Shown piece by piece: positions 25,616 to 33,888 of a DNA stretch of 64,000 bases; within the stretch, counting starts at the first letter, position 1, and each line of letters opens with the position of its first letter. The notes below the pieces were generated by a model. That model ran no database searches and was not told where the DNA came from. It saw only the letters and a list, made by a program, of their open reading frames with translations. Made by a program: the position numbers and the translations under genes. Source of the stretch: CAXBMB01 sp052078155 (GTDB lineage Bacteria; Pseudomonadota; Alphaproteobacteria; Kiloniellales; DSM-21159); NCBI GenBank assembly GCA_052078155.1, contig JBQJBP010000003.1, positions 784,342 to 848,341 of the forward strand. The letters are read 5' to 3'.

Positions 25616-26422
25616 ATGAACTCCGTCAACAAAGACCGCCTGATACGCGACAGCCGGGCCCGCCCGGGACAGTTAGCTTATGGCACTGGTATTGGCGTCC
25701 TGCTGCTGGACGACGTTTTTCCCGGGTTCCCCGGAGATGTCCGCAACGCGTCCGGCTGGGGATTCCCCATCCAGTACCAGGTGATCAAGGATCTGGACAT
25801 CTGGGGTCTGGTCGACGGACCGGATAAGGATCTGGATGCTCATGTGGGCCCGATCATCGAGGCGGCCAAAACCCTGCAGGACACCTACGGCTGCCGGGCC
25901 ATCGCCGCAGAATGCGGGTTTTTTGCCTACTACCAACGTCACGTGGCTGAGGCACTGGACATCCCGGTTTTCATGTCCAGTCTGCTGCAGATCAATTGGG
26001 CCCAGAGCCTGATCGGCAAAGACAAAGTGGTCGGGGTTTTTACGGGCGGGCCGGAGGAGTTGTCAGATGCTCATCTGGAGGCTGTCGGCGTGGACCTGGG
26101 CTCCAACTATCACCTTTTCAATTTCTATGACTGTGTCACGGCTGAGGTGCCGGAAACCCGCAAACTCTGGAGCACCGCCGGACTGCGGCCGGACCCGGCA
26201 GGTTGCAACTTCGATCTCTGCGAAACCCAGATGGTGGAAGCGGCACTGAAGATGCAGCAGGAGGTGCCAAATCTGGGGGCTCTGGTGCTGGAATGCACAG
26301 GCTATCCTCCCTTTGGCCGGGCGGTTCAGCAGGCCACAGGCTTGCCGGTTTTTTCCTGGTCGACCCTGCTGGATTTCGCCTGGGCGAGTGCCTCCCACCG
26401 AGATTTTTACGGACACATCTGA
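25616..26422 (+). CDS. Aspartate/glutamate/hydantoin racemase family protein
   Basis: 268 residues. The two-cysteine pattern of cofactor-free racemases is kept: C100 in AAECGFFAYY and C227 in VLECTGYPP. Relatives include hydantoin racemase, maleate isomerase and arylmalonate decarboxylase. With HyuA/HyuB upstream, racemising a hydantoin or amino acid intermediate fits. It follows the methyltransferase by about 50 bases with GGGAGAG before the ATG. It is the last gene of the operon, since a strong terminator follows. Confidence 0.85.
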   Translation: MNSVNKDRLIRDSRARPGQLAYGTGIGVLLLDDVFPGFPGDVRNASGWGFPIQYQVIKDLDIWGLVDGPDKDLDAHVGPIIEAAKTLQDTYGCRAIAAECGFFAYYQRHVAEALDIPVFMSSLLQINWAQSLIGKDKVVGVFTGGPEELSDAHLEAVGVDLGSNYHLFNFYDCVTAEVPETRKLWSTAGLRPDPAGCNFDLCETQMVEAALKMQQEVPNLGALVLECTGYPPFGRAVQQATGLPVFSWSTLLDFAWASASHRDFYGHI

Positions 26423-26486
26423 AGCCTTCCGGCTTTCCTGTCTGATACCCAGAGTTTTTGACTGACCCTGCCTGTTCCTGGGGTAT

Positions 26487-26524
26487 GCCCGGTCGCTGTG
26501 TTACATGGCGACCGGGCTATTTTT
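26487..26524 (+). terminator. Rho-independent terminator of the catabolic operon
   Basis: GCCCGGTCGC (26487-26496) pairs perfectly with GCGACCGGGC (26508-26517), followed by TATTTTT. It ends the operon that began near 11.7 kb. The rest of the 26423-26743 gap holds no gene and presumably carries the promoter of the next one. Confidence 0.88.
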
Positions 26525-26743
26525 CGTTGCTTAGGAAAAACCAAATCAAGGATAAGAAAGACAGTTCTTTCAAAAGCGATCACGCTTCTAGACGCTACCG
26601 CTCACAGGTTCCCTTCCCACACAAAGTTGGCACCTGAAAAGCAAATCATTGTAATCACAGCTAAGTTCGCTTTCTTGCCGGACTTCGGCAAAGCCTGATT
26701 TGACTAGATCTTTAGTCGTTGCCACCAGTTTAAGGATCCCCTC

Positions 26744-28018
26744 ATGCCCGTCGAGAAGATAGATACACTTGTTGTTGGTGCCGGTCAGGCTGGCGTGGCC
26801 ATGAGTGAGCATTTGAGCAACAACGGCGTGCCTCATCTGGTGCTGGAACGCAGCCGCATCGCTGAACGCTGGCGGTCTGAACGCTGGGACTCTCTGGTTG
26901 CCAATGGTCCGGCCTGGCATGACCGTTTTCCGGGCATGGAGTTTGCCGGCATGGGGCCTGACGACTTTGCCTCCAAGGAAGCGGTGGCGGACTACTTTGT
27001 CGACTATGCCCGGATGATCGACGCCCCGATCCGCTGTGGGGTTGAGGTGACCTCTGTCACCCGTAATGAAGGACGTCCCGGCTTTCGGGTGGAAACCTCG
27101 GATGGGGTCATTGAAGCCACAAATGTTGTTTCCGCCACCGGTCCGTTTCAAAACCCCGTCATGCCGCCAGTGGTGCCAGAGGGCACCGCAGTGACCCAGC
27201 TGCATTCCAGCGCCTACCGCAACCCGGATCAGTTGCCCGAGGGGGCCGTCCTGGTGGTGGGGGCCGGGTCGTCCGGGGTGCAGATTGCCGATGAACTGCT
27301 GGAGTCAGGGCGGGAGGTCTACCTCTCTGTCGGGCCCCACGACCGCCCGTTCCGCAGCTATCGGGATCGCGACTTCGTCTGGTGGCTCGGGGTGCTGGGC
27401 CTCTGGGACATCGAAGCCCTGGCACCGGGCACCGAGCATGTCACCATTGCCGTCAGCGGCGCCCACGGCGGGCATACGGTGGATTTTCGCAAGCTGGCCA
27501 ACCGGGGCATGAAACTGGTGGGCATGACCCGCAGTTTCGACCAGGGGGTTATGACCTTTGCTGCCGATCTGGCAGACAACATTCGCGGAGGTGATGCAAA
27601 CCATCACGGCCTGATGGATGCAGCAGATGCCTACATCACCCGCAACGGCCTGAACCTGCCCGAAGAGCCCGCGGCCCGCGATCTCCTGCCAGACCCGGAG
27701 TGCATGACCCATCCCACGCTGGAGCTGGATCTGGAAGAGGCCGGGATCAAAACCATCCTCTGGGCCACCGGCTTTGCCACCGACTTCACCTGGCTGAAAG
27801 TGGATGCCTTTAATGACGATGGCAAACCCAGCCACCAGCGTGGGGTGTCCAGCGAACCGGGTGTCTACTTCCTGGGTTTGCCCTGGCTGTCCCGGCGAGG
27901 GTCCACGTTCATCTGGGGCGTCTGGCATGATGCCAAGCACATCGCCGATCACATCTCGACCCAGGACAGATATCGCACCTTTCAAAGTGCGGCAGAACGA
28001 GAGGCTGACGCCTCCTGA
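26744..28018 (+). CDS. Flavin-containing monooxygenase-like FAD/NAD(P)H oxidoreductase
   Basis: 424 residues with two Rossmann motifs: VVGAGQAGVAMSEHL for FAD near residue 10 and VVGAGSSGVQIADEL for NADPH near residue 170. LHSSAYRNPDQL lies at the place of the FMO/YUCCA fingerprint. The C-terminus has ILWATGFATDFTWL and GVYFLGLPWLSRRGS, as in YUCCA/CzcO-like enzymes. It would hydroxylate a nitrogen or sulfur atom, or do a Baeyer-Villiger oxidation. It is not close to trimethylamine monooxygenase in the parts I can recall. It has its own promoter region after the terminator and may lead the RidA-DUF1028-LysR group. Confidence 0.85.
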   Translation: MPVEKIDTLVVGAGQAGVAMSEHLSNNGVPHLVLERSRIAERWRSERWDSLVANGPAWHDRFPGMEFAGMGPDDFASKEAVADYFVDYARMIDAPIRCGVEVTSVTRNEGRPGFRVETSDGVIEATNVVSATGPFQNPVMPPVVPEGTAVTQLHSSAYRNPDQLPEGAVLVVGAGSSGVQIADELLESGREVYLSVGPHDRPFRSYRDRDFVWWLGVLGLWDIEALAPGTEHVTIAVSGAHGGHTVDFRKLANRGMKLVGMTRSFDQGVMTFAADLADNIRGGDANHHGLMDAADAYITRNGLNLPEEPAARDLLPDPECMTHPTLELDLEEAGIKTILWATGFATDFTWLKVDAFNDDGKPSHQRGVSSEPGVYFLGLPWLSRRGSTFIWGVWHDAKHIADHISTQDRYRTFQSAAEREADAS

Positions 28019-28142
28019 TCCAGGGCTGGAACAGGCGCAAAAAAAGCCTGAGAATGACTGACGGATTTTACTGTCTGCAGTACGCCCTGCGACCAAACTC
28101 CCTTCTTGCACCTGCTGCATCCAAGACCAAAGGACCGGCCCC

Positions 28143-28559
28143 ATGGCTCACACCCGCATCCGAAAATTCAACACCAGCGAGACTTACCCGGAACAGAACC
28201 TGGACAATGACCTTTGCCAGGCCGTGGTTACCCAGGGAGGCAAAACCGTTTACCTGCGGGGGCAATGTCCGCAAAGTCTGGACGATGCCTCCGACATCGA
28301 CAGCCACGACCCGGTGGAACAGACCCACAAAGTCATGCAGAACATCAAACAGCTGATCGAAGAGGCCGGCGGCTCCATGGAGCATCTGGTCAAGGTGGTG
28401 GTCTACATCACTGATGTGCGCCACCGTGAAGATGTCTACCGCACCATGGGGGAGTACATTAAGGGCGTGTACCCGGTTTCCACAGGGCTGGTGGTCACAG
28501 CCCTGGCCCGCCCCAACTGGCTGGTGGAAATCGATGGCACGGCGGTAATTCCGGAGTAA
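28143..28559 (+). CDS. RidA family protein
   Basis: 138 residues of the YjgF/RidA fold. Conserved parts are VYLRGQCPQ, QTHKVMQNIKQLIEEAGGSMEHLVKVVVYIT and TALARPNWLVEIDGTAVIP, which holds the arginine that binds the substrate carboxylate. RidA proteins hydrolyse reactive enamines and imines made by PLP or flavin enzymes. Such products would form from the aminotransferases and amine oxidases in this cluster. DUF1028 follows after 6 bases. Confidence 0.9.
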   Translation: MAHTRIRKFNTSETYPEQNLDNDLCQAVVTQGGKTVYLRGQCPQSLDDASDIDSHDPVEQTHKVMQNIKQLIEEAGGSMEHLVKVVVYITDVRHREDVYRTMGEYIKGVYPVSTGLVVTALARPNWLVEIDGTAVIPE

Positions 28560-28565
28560 CACAAG

Positions 28566-29240
28566 ATGACCTTTTCTCTCGTGGCCCGCTGCGCAGATAG
28601 CGGCATGTTCGGCATGGCGGTGTCTTCTTCTTCACCGGCTGTGGCCGCCCGCTGTGCCTATGCCCGGGCTGGTGTCGGGGCCGTGGCCTCCCAGAATGTC
28701 ACCGACCCGACCCTGGGCCCGCTGGCGCTGGACCTGATGGCAGAGGGTCTGAGTGCCCCCCAGGCCATTGCAGAAATCCAAAAACGCGGCAGCTTCATTG
28801 AGTATCGACAGGTACTGGCCGTGGACAAGACCGGGCAGACAGGCATTCACTCCGGCCCCAACTCCCTGGGCATCTGGACCCAGGCTCAGGCGGAAAACGT
28901 GGCATCCGGCGGCAACCTTCTGGCCAACGACGGGGTGCCTCAGGCCATTGTGGAGGGGTTTCTTTCTTCCCAGGGACACATCGGGGATCGCCTGATCGCG
29001 GCTCTGCGGGCCGGACTGGCTGCCGGGGGCGAAGCCGGGCCGGTTCACTCCGCTGGTATGAAGATTGTAGATAAGGTCAGCTGGCCGGTGGCGGATCTGC
29101 GCTGCGACTGGAGCGAAGACTGCCCCATTGAAAACATCGCAACGGCCTGGAAGGTCTACAAGCCGCAGCTGGAGGCCTACATCCAGCGGGCCCTGGATCC
29201 CCGCGAAGCCCCTTCCTACGGTGTCCCCGGCGACGAATAG
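28566..29240 (+). CDS. DUF1028 family protein (Ntn-hydrolase-like)
   Basis: 224 residues. TFSLVARCADSGMFGMAVSSSSPAVAARC at the start is typical of DUF1028, whose fold resembles N-terminal nucleophile hydrolases. GAVASQNVTDPTLGPLALDLM follows. Function is not firmly known; family members often sit beside RidA and amidohydrolase genes in ring-opening pathways. Being immediately downstream of a RidA gene here repeats that pattern. Confidence 0.85.
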   Translation: MTFSLVARCADSGMFGMAVSSSSPAVAARCAYARAGVGAVASQNVTDPTLGPLALDLMAEGLSAPQAIAEIQKRGSFIEYRQVLAVDKTGQTGIHSGPNSLGIWTQAQAENVASGGNLLANDGVPQAIVEGFLSSQGHIGDRLIAALRAGLAAGGEAGPVHSAGMKIVDKVSWPVADLRCDWSEDCPIENIATAWKVYKPQLEAYIQRALDPREAPSYGVPGDE

Positions 29241-29327
29241 AGCGATCGGCTTTGAAACCGACCCTGCAGCCGTGGCACAGTCTCCAGCAGGCTGGCTTGA
29301 TCGGACACGCAACAGGGTAAAGGGGCG

Positions 29328-30278
29328 ATGGCCTTACGCTATACCATTCGGCAACTGGAGTATTTTGTCGCTGTAGGGGAGCACGGGTCCATCGCTGCTG
29401 CGAGCGAGAAACTCAACGTCTCTTCGCCGTCAATTTCTGCCGCCATTTCCCAGTTGGAACAGGAAATCGGCATTTCTCTTTTTGTGCGCAAGCATGCCCA
29501 GGGTCTCGCCCTGACCAAGGCAGGTCACCGGCTGCTGGAACAGGCCCGCAAAGCTCTGCGGGAAGTAGAGATGCTCGGGTCAATGGCCGGGGATATCTCC
29601 GACAACGTTCAGGGGCCCATGTCCATTGGCTGTCTGCTGACCTTTGCCCAGATGGTTCTGCCCAAAGTCCGTCGTTCCTTTGAAAGCAGCTATCCTCTGG
29701 TTCAGGTCACCCAGCATGAACTGAACCAGATCGAAATCTTCAGCCAGCTTCGCCGGGCAGAGCTGGACGTGGCCCTGACCTACAATCTGGACATTCCCGG
29801 GGACCTGACCTTCCTGCCCCTGGTTGATCTGCCCCCCCACGTGCTGATGGCCCAGAACCATCCCCTGGCCGATCGCCCCAGCTTGTCCGTTCAGGATCTG
29901 AGCGGCCATCCCATGGTGCTGCTGGACCTGCCCCTGAGCAGTGAGTATTTCCAATCCTTCTTTAGCGAGCAGGGACTGCGCCCCAACATTGTCGAGCGGA
30001 CCAAAGACATGGCGGTGATGCGGAGCCTGGTGGCCAACGGATTTGGATACTCCATCGCCAACATCCGCCCGCTCAGTGACCTGTCACCGGATGGAGAGCA
30101 GCTGCTGTTCATCCCCTTGGAAGGACAGATGCGCCCCATGAAGATGGGGCTGGCCATGGCCAAAGGGGCGGAGAGCACCTCCACCGTCAAAGCTTTCATT
30201 GAACATTGCCGTGGGCTCATTACCCAGAAAAGCGTCCCGGGCATTTCGATGGAAACCCAGGTTGCCCCTGGGGCGTAA
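29328..30278 (+). CDS. LysR family transcriptional regulator
   Basis: 316 residues. The N-terminal winged helix covers about residues 4-65 (LEYFVAVGEHGSIAAASEKLNVSSPSISAAISQLE). A LysR substrate-binding domain follows (GPMSIGCLLTFAQMVLPKVRRSF). It is co-oriented with the catabolic genes and is the only regulator of the region, so it is the first candidate for the AT-rich sites at 331, 3056, 8102 and 11664. AAAGGGGCG precedes the ATG. Most LysR genes are divergent from their target; this one is not. Confidence 0.92.
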   Translation: MALRYTIRQLEYFVAVGEHGSIAAASEKLNVSSPSISAAISQLEQEIGISLFVRKHAQGLALTKAGHRLLEQARKALREVEMLGSMAGDISDNVQGPMSIGCLLTFAQMVLPKVRRSFESSYPLVQVTQHELNQIEIFSQLRRAELDVALTYNLDIPGDLTFLPLVDLPPHVLMAQNHPLADRPSLSVQDLSGHPMVLLDLPLSSEYFQSFFSEQGLRPNIVERTKDMAVMRSLVANGFGYSIANIRPLSDLSPDGEQLLFIPLEGQMRPMKMGLAMAKGAESTSTVKAFIEHCRGLITQKSVPGISMETQVAPGA

Positions 30279-30315
30279 ACCTGCAAGGTCTGGAAATCCC
30301 GACCTGCGGGGCCAA

Positions 30316-30333
30316 CTTTACAAAGTTGTAAAG
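30316..30333. promoter_or_regulatory. Response-regulator box upstream of the two-component genes
   Basis: CTTTACAA-AG-TTGTAAAG is an inverted repeat with 8-base arms and a 2-base spacer, similar in layout to Cus/Cop-type boxes. The same site with small changes, and the identical 13-base GGCCAACTTTACA, recurs at 32652-32675 before the efflux adaptor. The gap 30279-30536 holds no other clear element. Confidence 0.6.
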
Positions 30334-30536
30334 CGCTCGCCAGATAACGGTGAATCTGATGGCTACAGTTATGAAAGCGTCGAGACCAATCGGGCTTTCT
30401 CGGGCTGAAAAAGGGCTTGGCGCGTCAAATGCTGTCACGAAGCAAGTCCAGATAAACTGATTGGCCTCGGTCATAATCAGCAACACGACAAAATTGGTTT
30501 CGGCGGTAAGGATCCGGCAGGTTCGGGAAAGAAAAG

Positions 30537-31220
30537 ATGAAAATTCTCCTGCTTGAAGACGACAAGGAGATTGGCACCTGGGTGAAAGACGGGCTGACCC
30601 GCAGCGGGCATGTCATCGACTGGCACGACAATGGCCGTGACGCCCTGATCTCCGCCACCAGCTACAGCTATGACCTGTTGATCCTGGACCGCATGACGCC
30701 TGAGCTGGATGGCCTTTCGGTCCTGAAAGCCGTGCGCGCGTCAAAGAACATGACACCGGTTCTCTTTCTGACGGCTCTGTCCGATGTGGACCAGAGGGTC
30801 GAAGGCCTGCAGGCCGGAGCCGATGATTACCTGCCCAAGCCTTTTGCCTTTTCAGAACTGGAAGCGCGAGTGGCAGCCCTGGGACGACGCCCGGCGGCAG
30901 CCATCGAAACGGACGTTACCAACCTGACAGCCGGGGACATCCAGCTGGACCTGCTCAAGCAAAACTGCCGTCGACAGGGCCAGCCCATTGATCTCAACAC
31001 CAAAGAATTCCGTCTGCTGGAGGCTTTTGTCCGTTCTGAAGGCCGGGTCATGACCCGCAACATGCTGCTGGAAAAGGTCTGGGATATGAACTTCGACCCC
31101 ACCACCAGCGTGGTTGAAACCCACATCAGCCGCCTGCGCGGCAAGATCGAAAAGCCCTTTGGTGACACCGTCATCCGAACCATTCGCGGCGCGGGGTACA
31201 TCTTTGAACCTCAAGCCTGA
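30537..31220 (+). CDS. OmpR/PhoB-family response regulator
   Basis: 227 residues: receiver domain (1-115) with the acidic pair at D8/D9, phosphoacceptor D51 in LLILDRMTPELDG and lysine in LPKPF. A winged-helix DNA-binding domain follows (130-225), ending VVETHISRLRGKIEKPFG and IRTIRGAGYIF. It resembles the CusR/IrlR metal- and stress-type branch. It overlaps the kinase gene, which indicates a coupled pair, and probably binds the boxes at 30316 and 32658. Confidence 0.92.
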   Translation: MKILLLEDDKEIGTWVKDGLTRSGHVIDWHDNGRDALISATSYSYDLLILDRMTPELDGLSVLKAVRASKNMTPVLFLTALSDVDQRVEGLQAGADDYLPKPFAFSELEARVAALGRRPAAAIETDVTNLTAGDIQLDLLKQNCRRQGQPIDLNTKEFRLLEAFVRSEGRVMTRNMLLEKVWDMNFDPTTSVVETHISRLRGKIEKPFGDTVIRTIRGAGYIFEPQA

Positions 31221-32556
31221 ACAGCCGCTGGTGTCCCGCCTGACCCGCATGTCCGCCTTTCGGCAGGCTGCTGTCATGACCATGGCCTTTGTCGCTGTTG
31301 CCTTGCTGGCGGGAACACTGGCTTTCTTTCAGCTGAACTATGAATTCACCGCCAATCTGGAACGGGAACTGCATATCCGTTTTGCCGAGCTTCAGCAGGA
31401 GTTTGAAACCCGCCAACCCAGGTCAGAGCACTACCTGGAAACCGAACTAGAAATCGTTTTTCTCCTGCCCAGTGGCCCGCGCACCAGCCAGCTGCAAAGC
31501 GGGATATTCGATGAACTGGAAGACAGCGGCCTGCCGGTTCAGCCGAGCAAGCGCGACGAACATGGCGATTGGGTTTATCTGGCCGGTCCCGTCGAAGGCG
31601 GCCATCTGATAGTCGGAACCAATCGAGGCAAACAGGATTTCTTTGAAGAAACAACCCTCAACGCGCTGGCCCTGGTGGGGTTTCTTTCCATTCTGACCGC
31701 CGCAGCATTGGGCTTCTGGTTCGGGGCTCGGCACCAGCGCCGCCTGAGCACCATAACCGCCATGCTGGGTCAGGTTTCCGAGGGAAATCTCTCGGCCCGC
31801 ATTCCGGTACAGCAGGACAAGGATGATCTTGATGATCTCGCCCGGCGGATCAATGACACGGTGGAACGCCTGGAGACGTCCCTGCGCCAGTCACGGGATT
31901 TTTCCGCCAACATCGCCCATGATCTAAAGACCCCTCTGACCCGATTGCGGATCAGGCTGGAAACGGCCCTGGCCGTCGCAACAGATCAAAAGAACTGCAG
32001 CGATGAAATCGGTGCTGCTTTGGAGCAGAGCGACAAAATCATCGCCATCTTCAACGCCTTCCTGCAGATCGCAAAGCTGGAATCAGGCGCCGCCAGAGCA
32101 CACTTCACAGAGGTGGATCTGGCCCTGCTCACCGAAGAGATCATCACCACCTACGGGCCGGTGGTTCAGGACAGCAACAGGCAACTGATCGCGGACATCT
32201 CCGGGCCGACAAAAATCCAGGGTGACCGTGTCCTGCTGATCCAGATGCTGGCAAACATGATCGAAAACGCCTTGCGCCATACCCCTGAAAAGACCGCGAT
32301 CCGCCTGATCGTGCGACCCAATGAGCTGGGCCTGGCCGACAACGGACCGGGCATTCCAAAAAACCTGCGGGAGAAGGTGCTGCAACCCCTCTACCGGCTG
32401 GATAAGAGCCGAACGACGGAAGGGGTGGGTCTGGGTCTTTCCCTGATCAAAACCATTGCCGAGTTGCATGGTGCGGAGTTGCTGCTTTCAGAAGATCCCC
32501 GAACCGGTCAGGGGCTCTATGTCCGGGCGCTCTTTCCGGAAAACCCTCAGGGCTGA
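31204..32556 (+). CDS. Sensor histidine kinase
   Basis: About 450 residues, membrane-bound. One transmembrane segment lies near the N-terminus (MTMAFVAVALLAGTLAFF) and one after the periplasmic part (LALVGFLSILTAAALGFWFG). A HAMP linker follows (LSTITAMLGQVSEGNLSARI), then a HisKA box with the phospho-histidine in FSANIAHDLKTPLTRLR and an ATPase domain (MIENALRHTP, LADNGPGIP, GVGLGLSLIK). The start is unsure: TTG 31204 overlaps the regulator, GTG 31231 and ATG 31249 are alternatives, and none has a clear ribosome site. The periplasmic sensor is short (about 110 residues) without a recognisable ligand fold. Confidence 0.9.
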   Translation: MNLKPEQPLVSRLTRMSAFRQAAVMTMAFVAVALLAGTLAFFQLNYEFTANLERELHIRFAELQQEFETRQPRSEHYLETELEIVFLLPSGPRTSQLQSGIFDELEDSGLPVQPSKRDEHGDWVYLAGPVEGGHLIVGTNRGKQDFFEETTLNALALVGFLSILTAAALGFWFGARHQRRLSTITAMLGQVSEGNLSARIPVQQDKDDLDDLARRINDTVERLETSLRQSRDFSANIAHDLKTPLTRLRIRLETALAVATDQKNCSDEIGAALEQSDKIIAIFNAFLQIAKLESGAARAHFTEVDLALLTEEIITTYGPVVQDSNRQLIADISGPTKIQGDRVLLIQMLANMIENALRHTPEKTAIRLIVRPNELGLADNGPGIPKNLREKVLQPLYRLDKSRTTEGVGLGLSLIKTIAELHGAELLLSEDPRTGQGLYVRALFPENPQG

Positions 32557-32651
32557 AGCGCACGCTGGACCACAACGAAAGCGCGGCGTCGTCTGCCGTC
32601 ATCATGCAATCCGTCCAATGTAAACGACCAGAGTTCAGATCCAAATCCACC

Positions 32652-32675
32652 GGCCAACTTTACATTTTTGTATAG
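32652..32675. promoter_or_regulatory. Response-regulator box upstream of the RND efflux genes
   Basis: CTTTACAT-TT-TTGTATAG (32658-32675) matches the box at 30316-30333 in layout and most bases, and the 13 bases from 32652 are identical. It links the two-component system to the efflux operon. The remaining gap 32557-32808 shows no gene. Confidence 0.6.
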
Positions 32676-32808
32676 CGCCGGTCAGGCGACTGTTCACTCA
32701 GCTTTCTAACTTACCGTCATTGACCAACCAGCATGCACAGTCGGCAGCAGCGAAGAGCCTCGCCCTTTTTCCAGCGCTGTCCAGACGGTCATTTCAGAAA
32801 GACCCTCA

Positions 32809-33888
32809 ATGACCCCTTTCTCCAGGCTTTTGCCGCCTTACCTTCTTTCCTTCTTTCTGGCTTTCTGCGCGTTCACGCTGGTTTGCGCAACCGCTGCGAT
32901 GGCACAGGAAGAAGATGAAGGTCAGGACAGGATCGCCGTTGCCATTGGAACGATCAAACATCTGCCGAACCTCCAGACCCGACACGTGATCGGCACCACA
33001 CGGGCACGCCAGACAGCCTCCCTGCGGCCTGACTCAGCCGGTCGCATCGAAGAGATTTTTGTGTCCTCCGGGCAGAAGGTCGAAGCAGGTCAGCAGATCC
33101 TTAAACTGGAATCTTCTGCTGAGGAGCTGGCTGTCGCCTCGGCCAAGGTGAACTACAGGTCCGCGCAGCGGGTGGTCAAAAGATACAAGTATCTGGTCAA
33201 AAAGGGGGTCATCACTTCTGTCACGGAAGAAGATGCCCAGGGGGATCTGGAGTCAGCCCAGATTGCGCTGGATGAAGCAGAACTGGCCCTGTCGGAACGC
33301 TACGTTCTGGCACCTTTTTCCGGCGATCTGGGGCTGATCAACCTCAATGTCGGATCACATGTTTCCAACAGCACCAGCCTGGTTCAGCTGAACGACAGCT
33401 CCTCATTGCTGCTGGATTTTTCTCTGCCTGAAAGCGCCGTTGGCTCCATCGCCCTCGGCCATCAAATTCCGGTTACCCCCATGGCCGGTGGTAAAGCGGT
33501 GGACGCAAAGGTCATCGCCATTGAGCGGGACATCAACCCCGCCGCCCGTACGTTTAACCTGCGTGCAGAGATCACCGATCCAACGACCACCATGCTGCCG
33601 GGCATGAGCTTCAAGGTGTCCGTGGAAACAGACAACGGGCGCCATCCCGTGGTGCCCGAGGCCGCCATCCTCTGGGGCAGCCGGGGCGCCTACCTCTGGC
33701 GACTGGAGGAGGGGAAGGCCGTGCGAACCCAGCTGGTGGTGGTGCGCCGCCAAGAAGGCCAGGTCTGGATTGACGCGGACCTGCCCGAGGGCACGCCTTT
33801 TGTCAGTGAAGGGGTTCACAAGGTCCGTGAGGGCGAAATGATCACAGCCCCTAACAGGCAGTCTCTCTCACTGGTTCAAACTCATTAA
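32809..33888 (+). CDS. RND efflux periplasmic adaptor subunit (HlyD/MFP family)
   Basis: 359 residues with a signal peptide ending near ATAAMAQ. The order is a barrel-sandwich lipoyl half-motif (GRIEEIFVSSGQKVEAGQQILKLE), a short helical hairpin (AQIALDEAELALSERYVLAPFSGDLG), a beta-barrel (ERDINPAARTFNLRAEI) and a membrane-proximal part. It bridges the inner-membrane pump to an outer-membrane channel, which is not encoded here. The permease follows without a gap. Confidence 0.92.
   Translation: MTPFSRLLPPYLLSFFLAFCAFTLVCATAAMAQEEDEGQDRIAVAIGTIKHLPNLQTRHVIGTTRARQTASLRPDSAGRIEEIFVSSGQKVEAGQQILKLESSAEELAVASAKVNYRSAQRVVKRYKYLVKKGVITSVTEEDAQGDLESAQIALDEAELALSERYVLAPFSGDLGLINLNVGSHVSNSTSLVQLNDSSSLLLDFSLPESAVGSIALGHQIPVTPMAGGKAVDAKVIAIERDINPAARTFNLRAEITDPTTTMLPGMSFKVSVETDNGRHPVVPEAAILWGSRGAYLWRLEEGKAVRTQLVVVRRQEGQVWIDADLPEGTPFVSEGVHKVREGEMITAPNRQSLSLVQTH

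Noticed and set aside
3142..26422. Complete creatinine-degradation pathway
   Set aside because: Sarcosine oxidase and HyuA/B fit, but no creatininase, creatine amidinohydrolase, creatinine deiminase or N-carbamoylsarcosine amidase was found.
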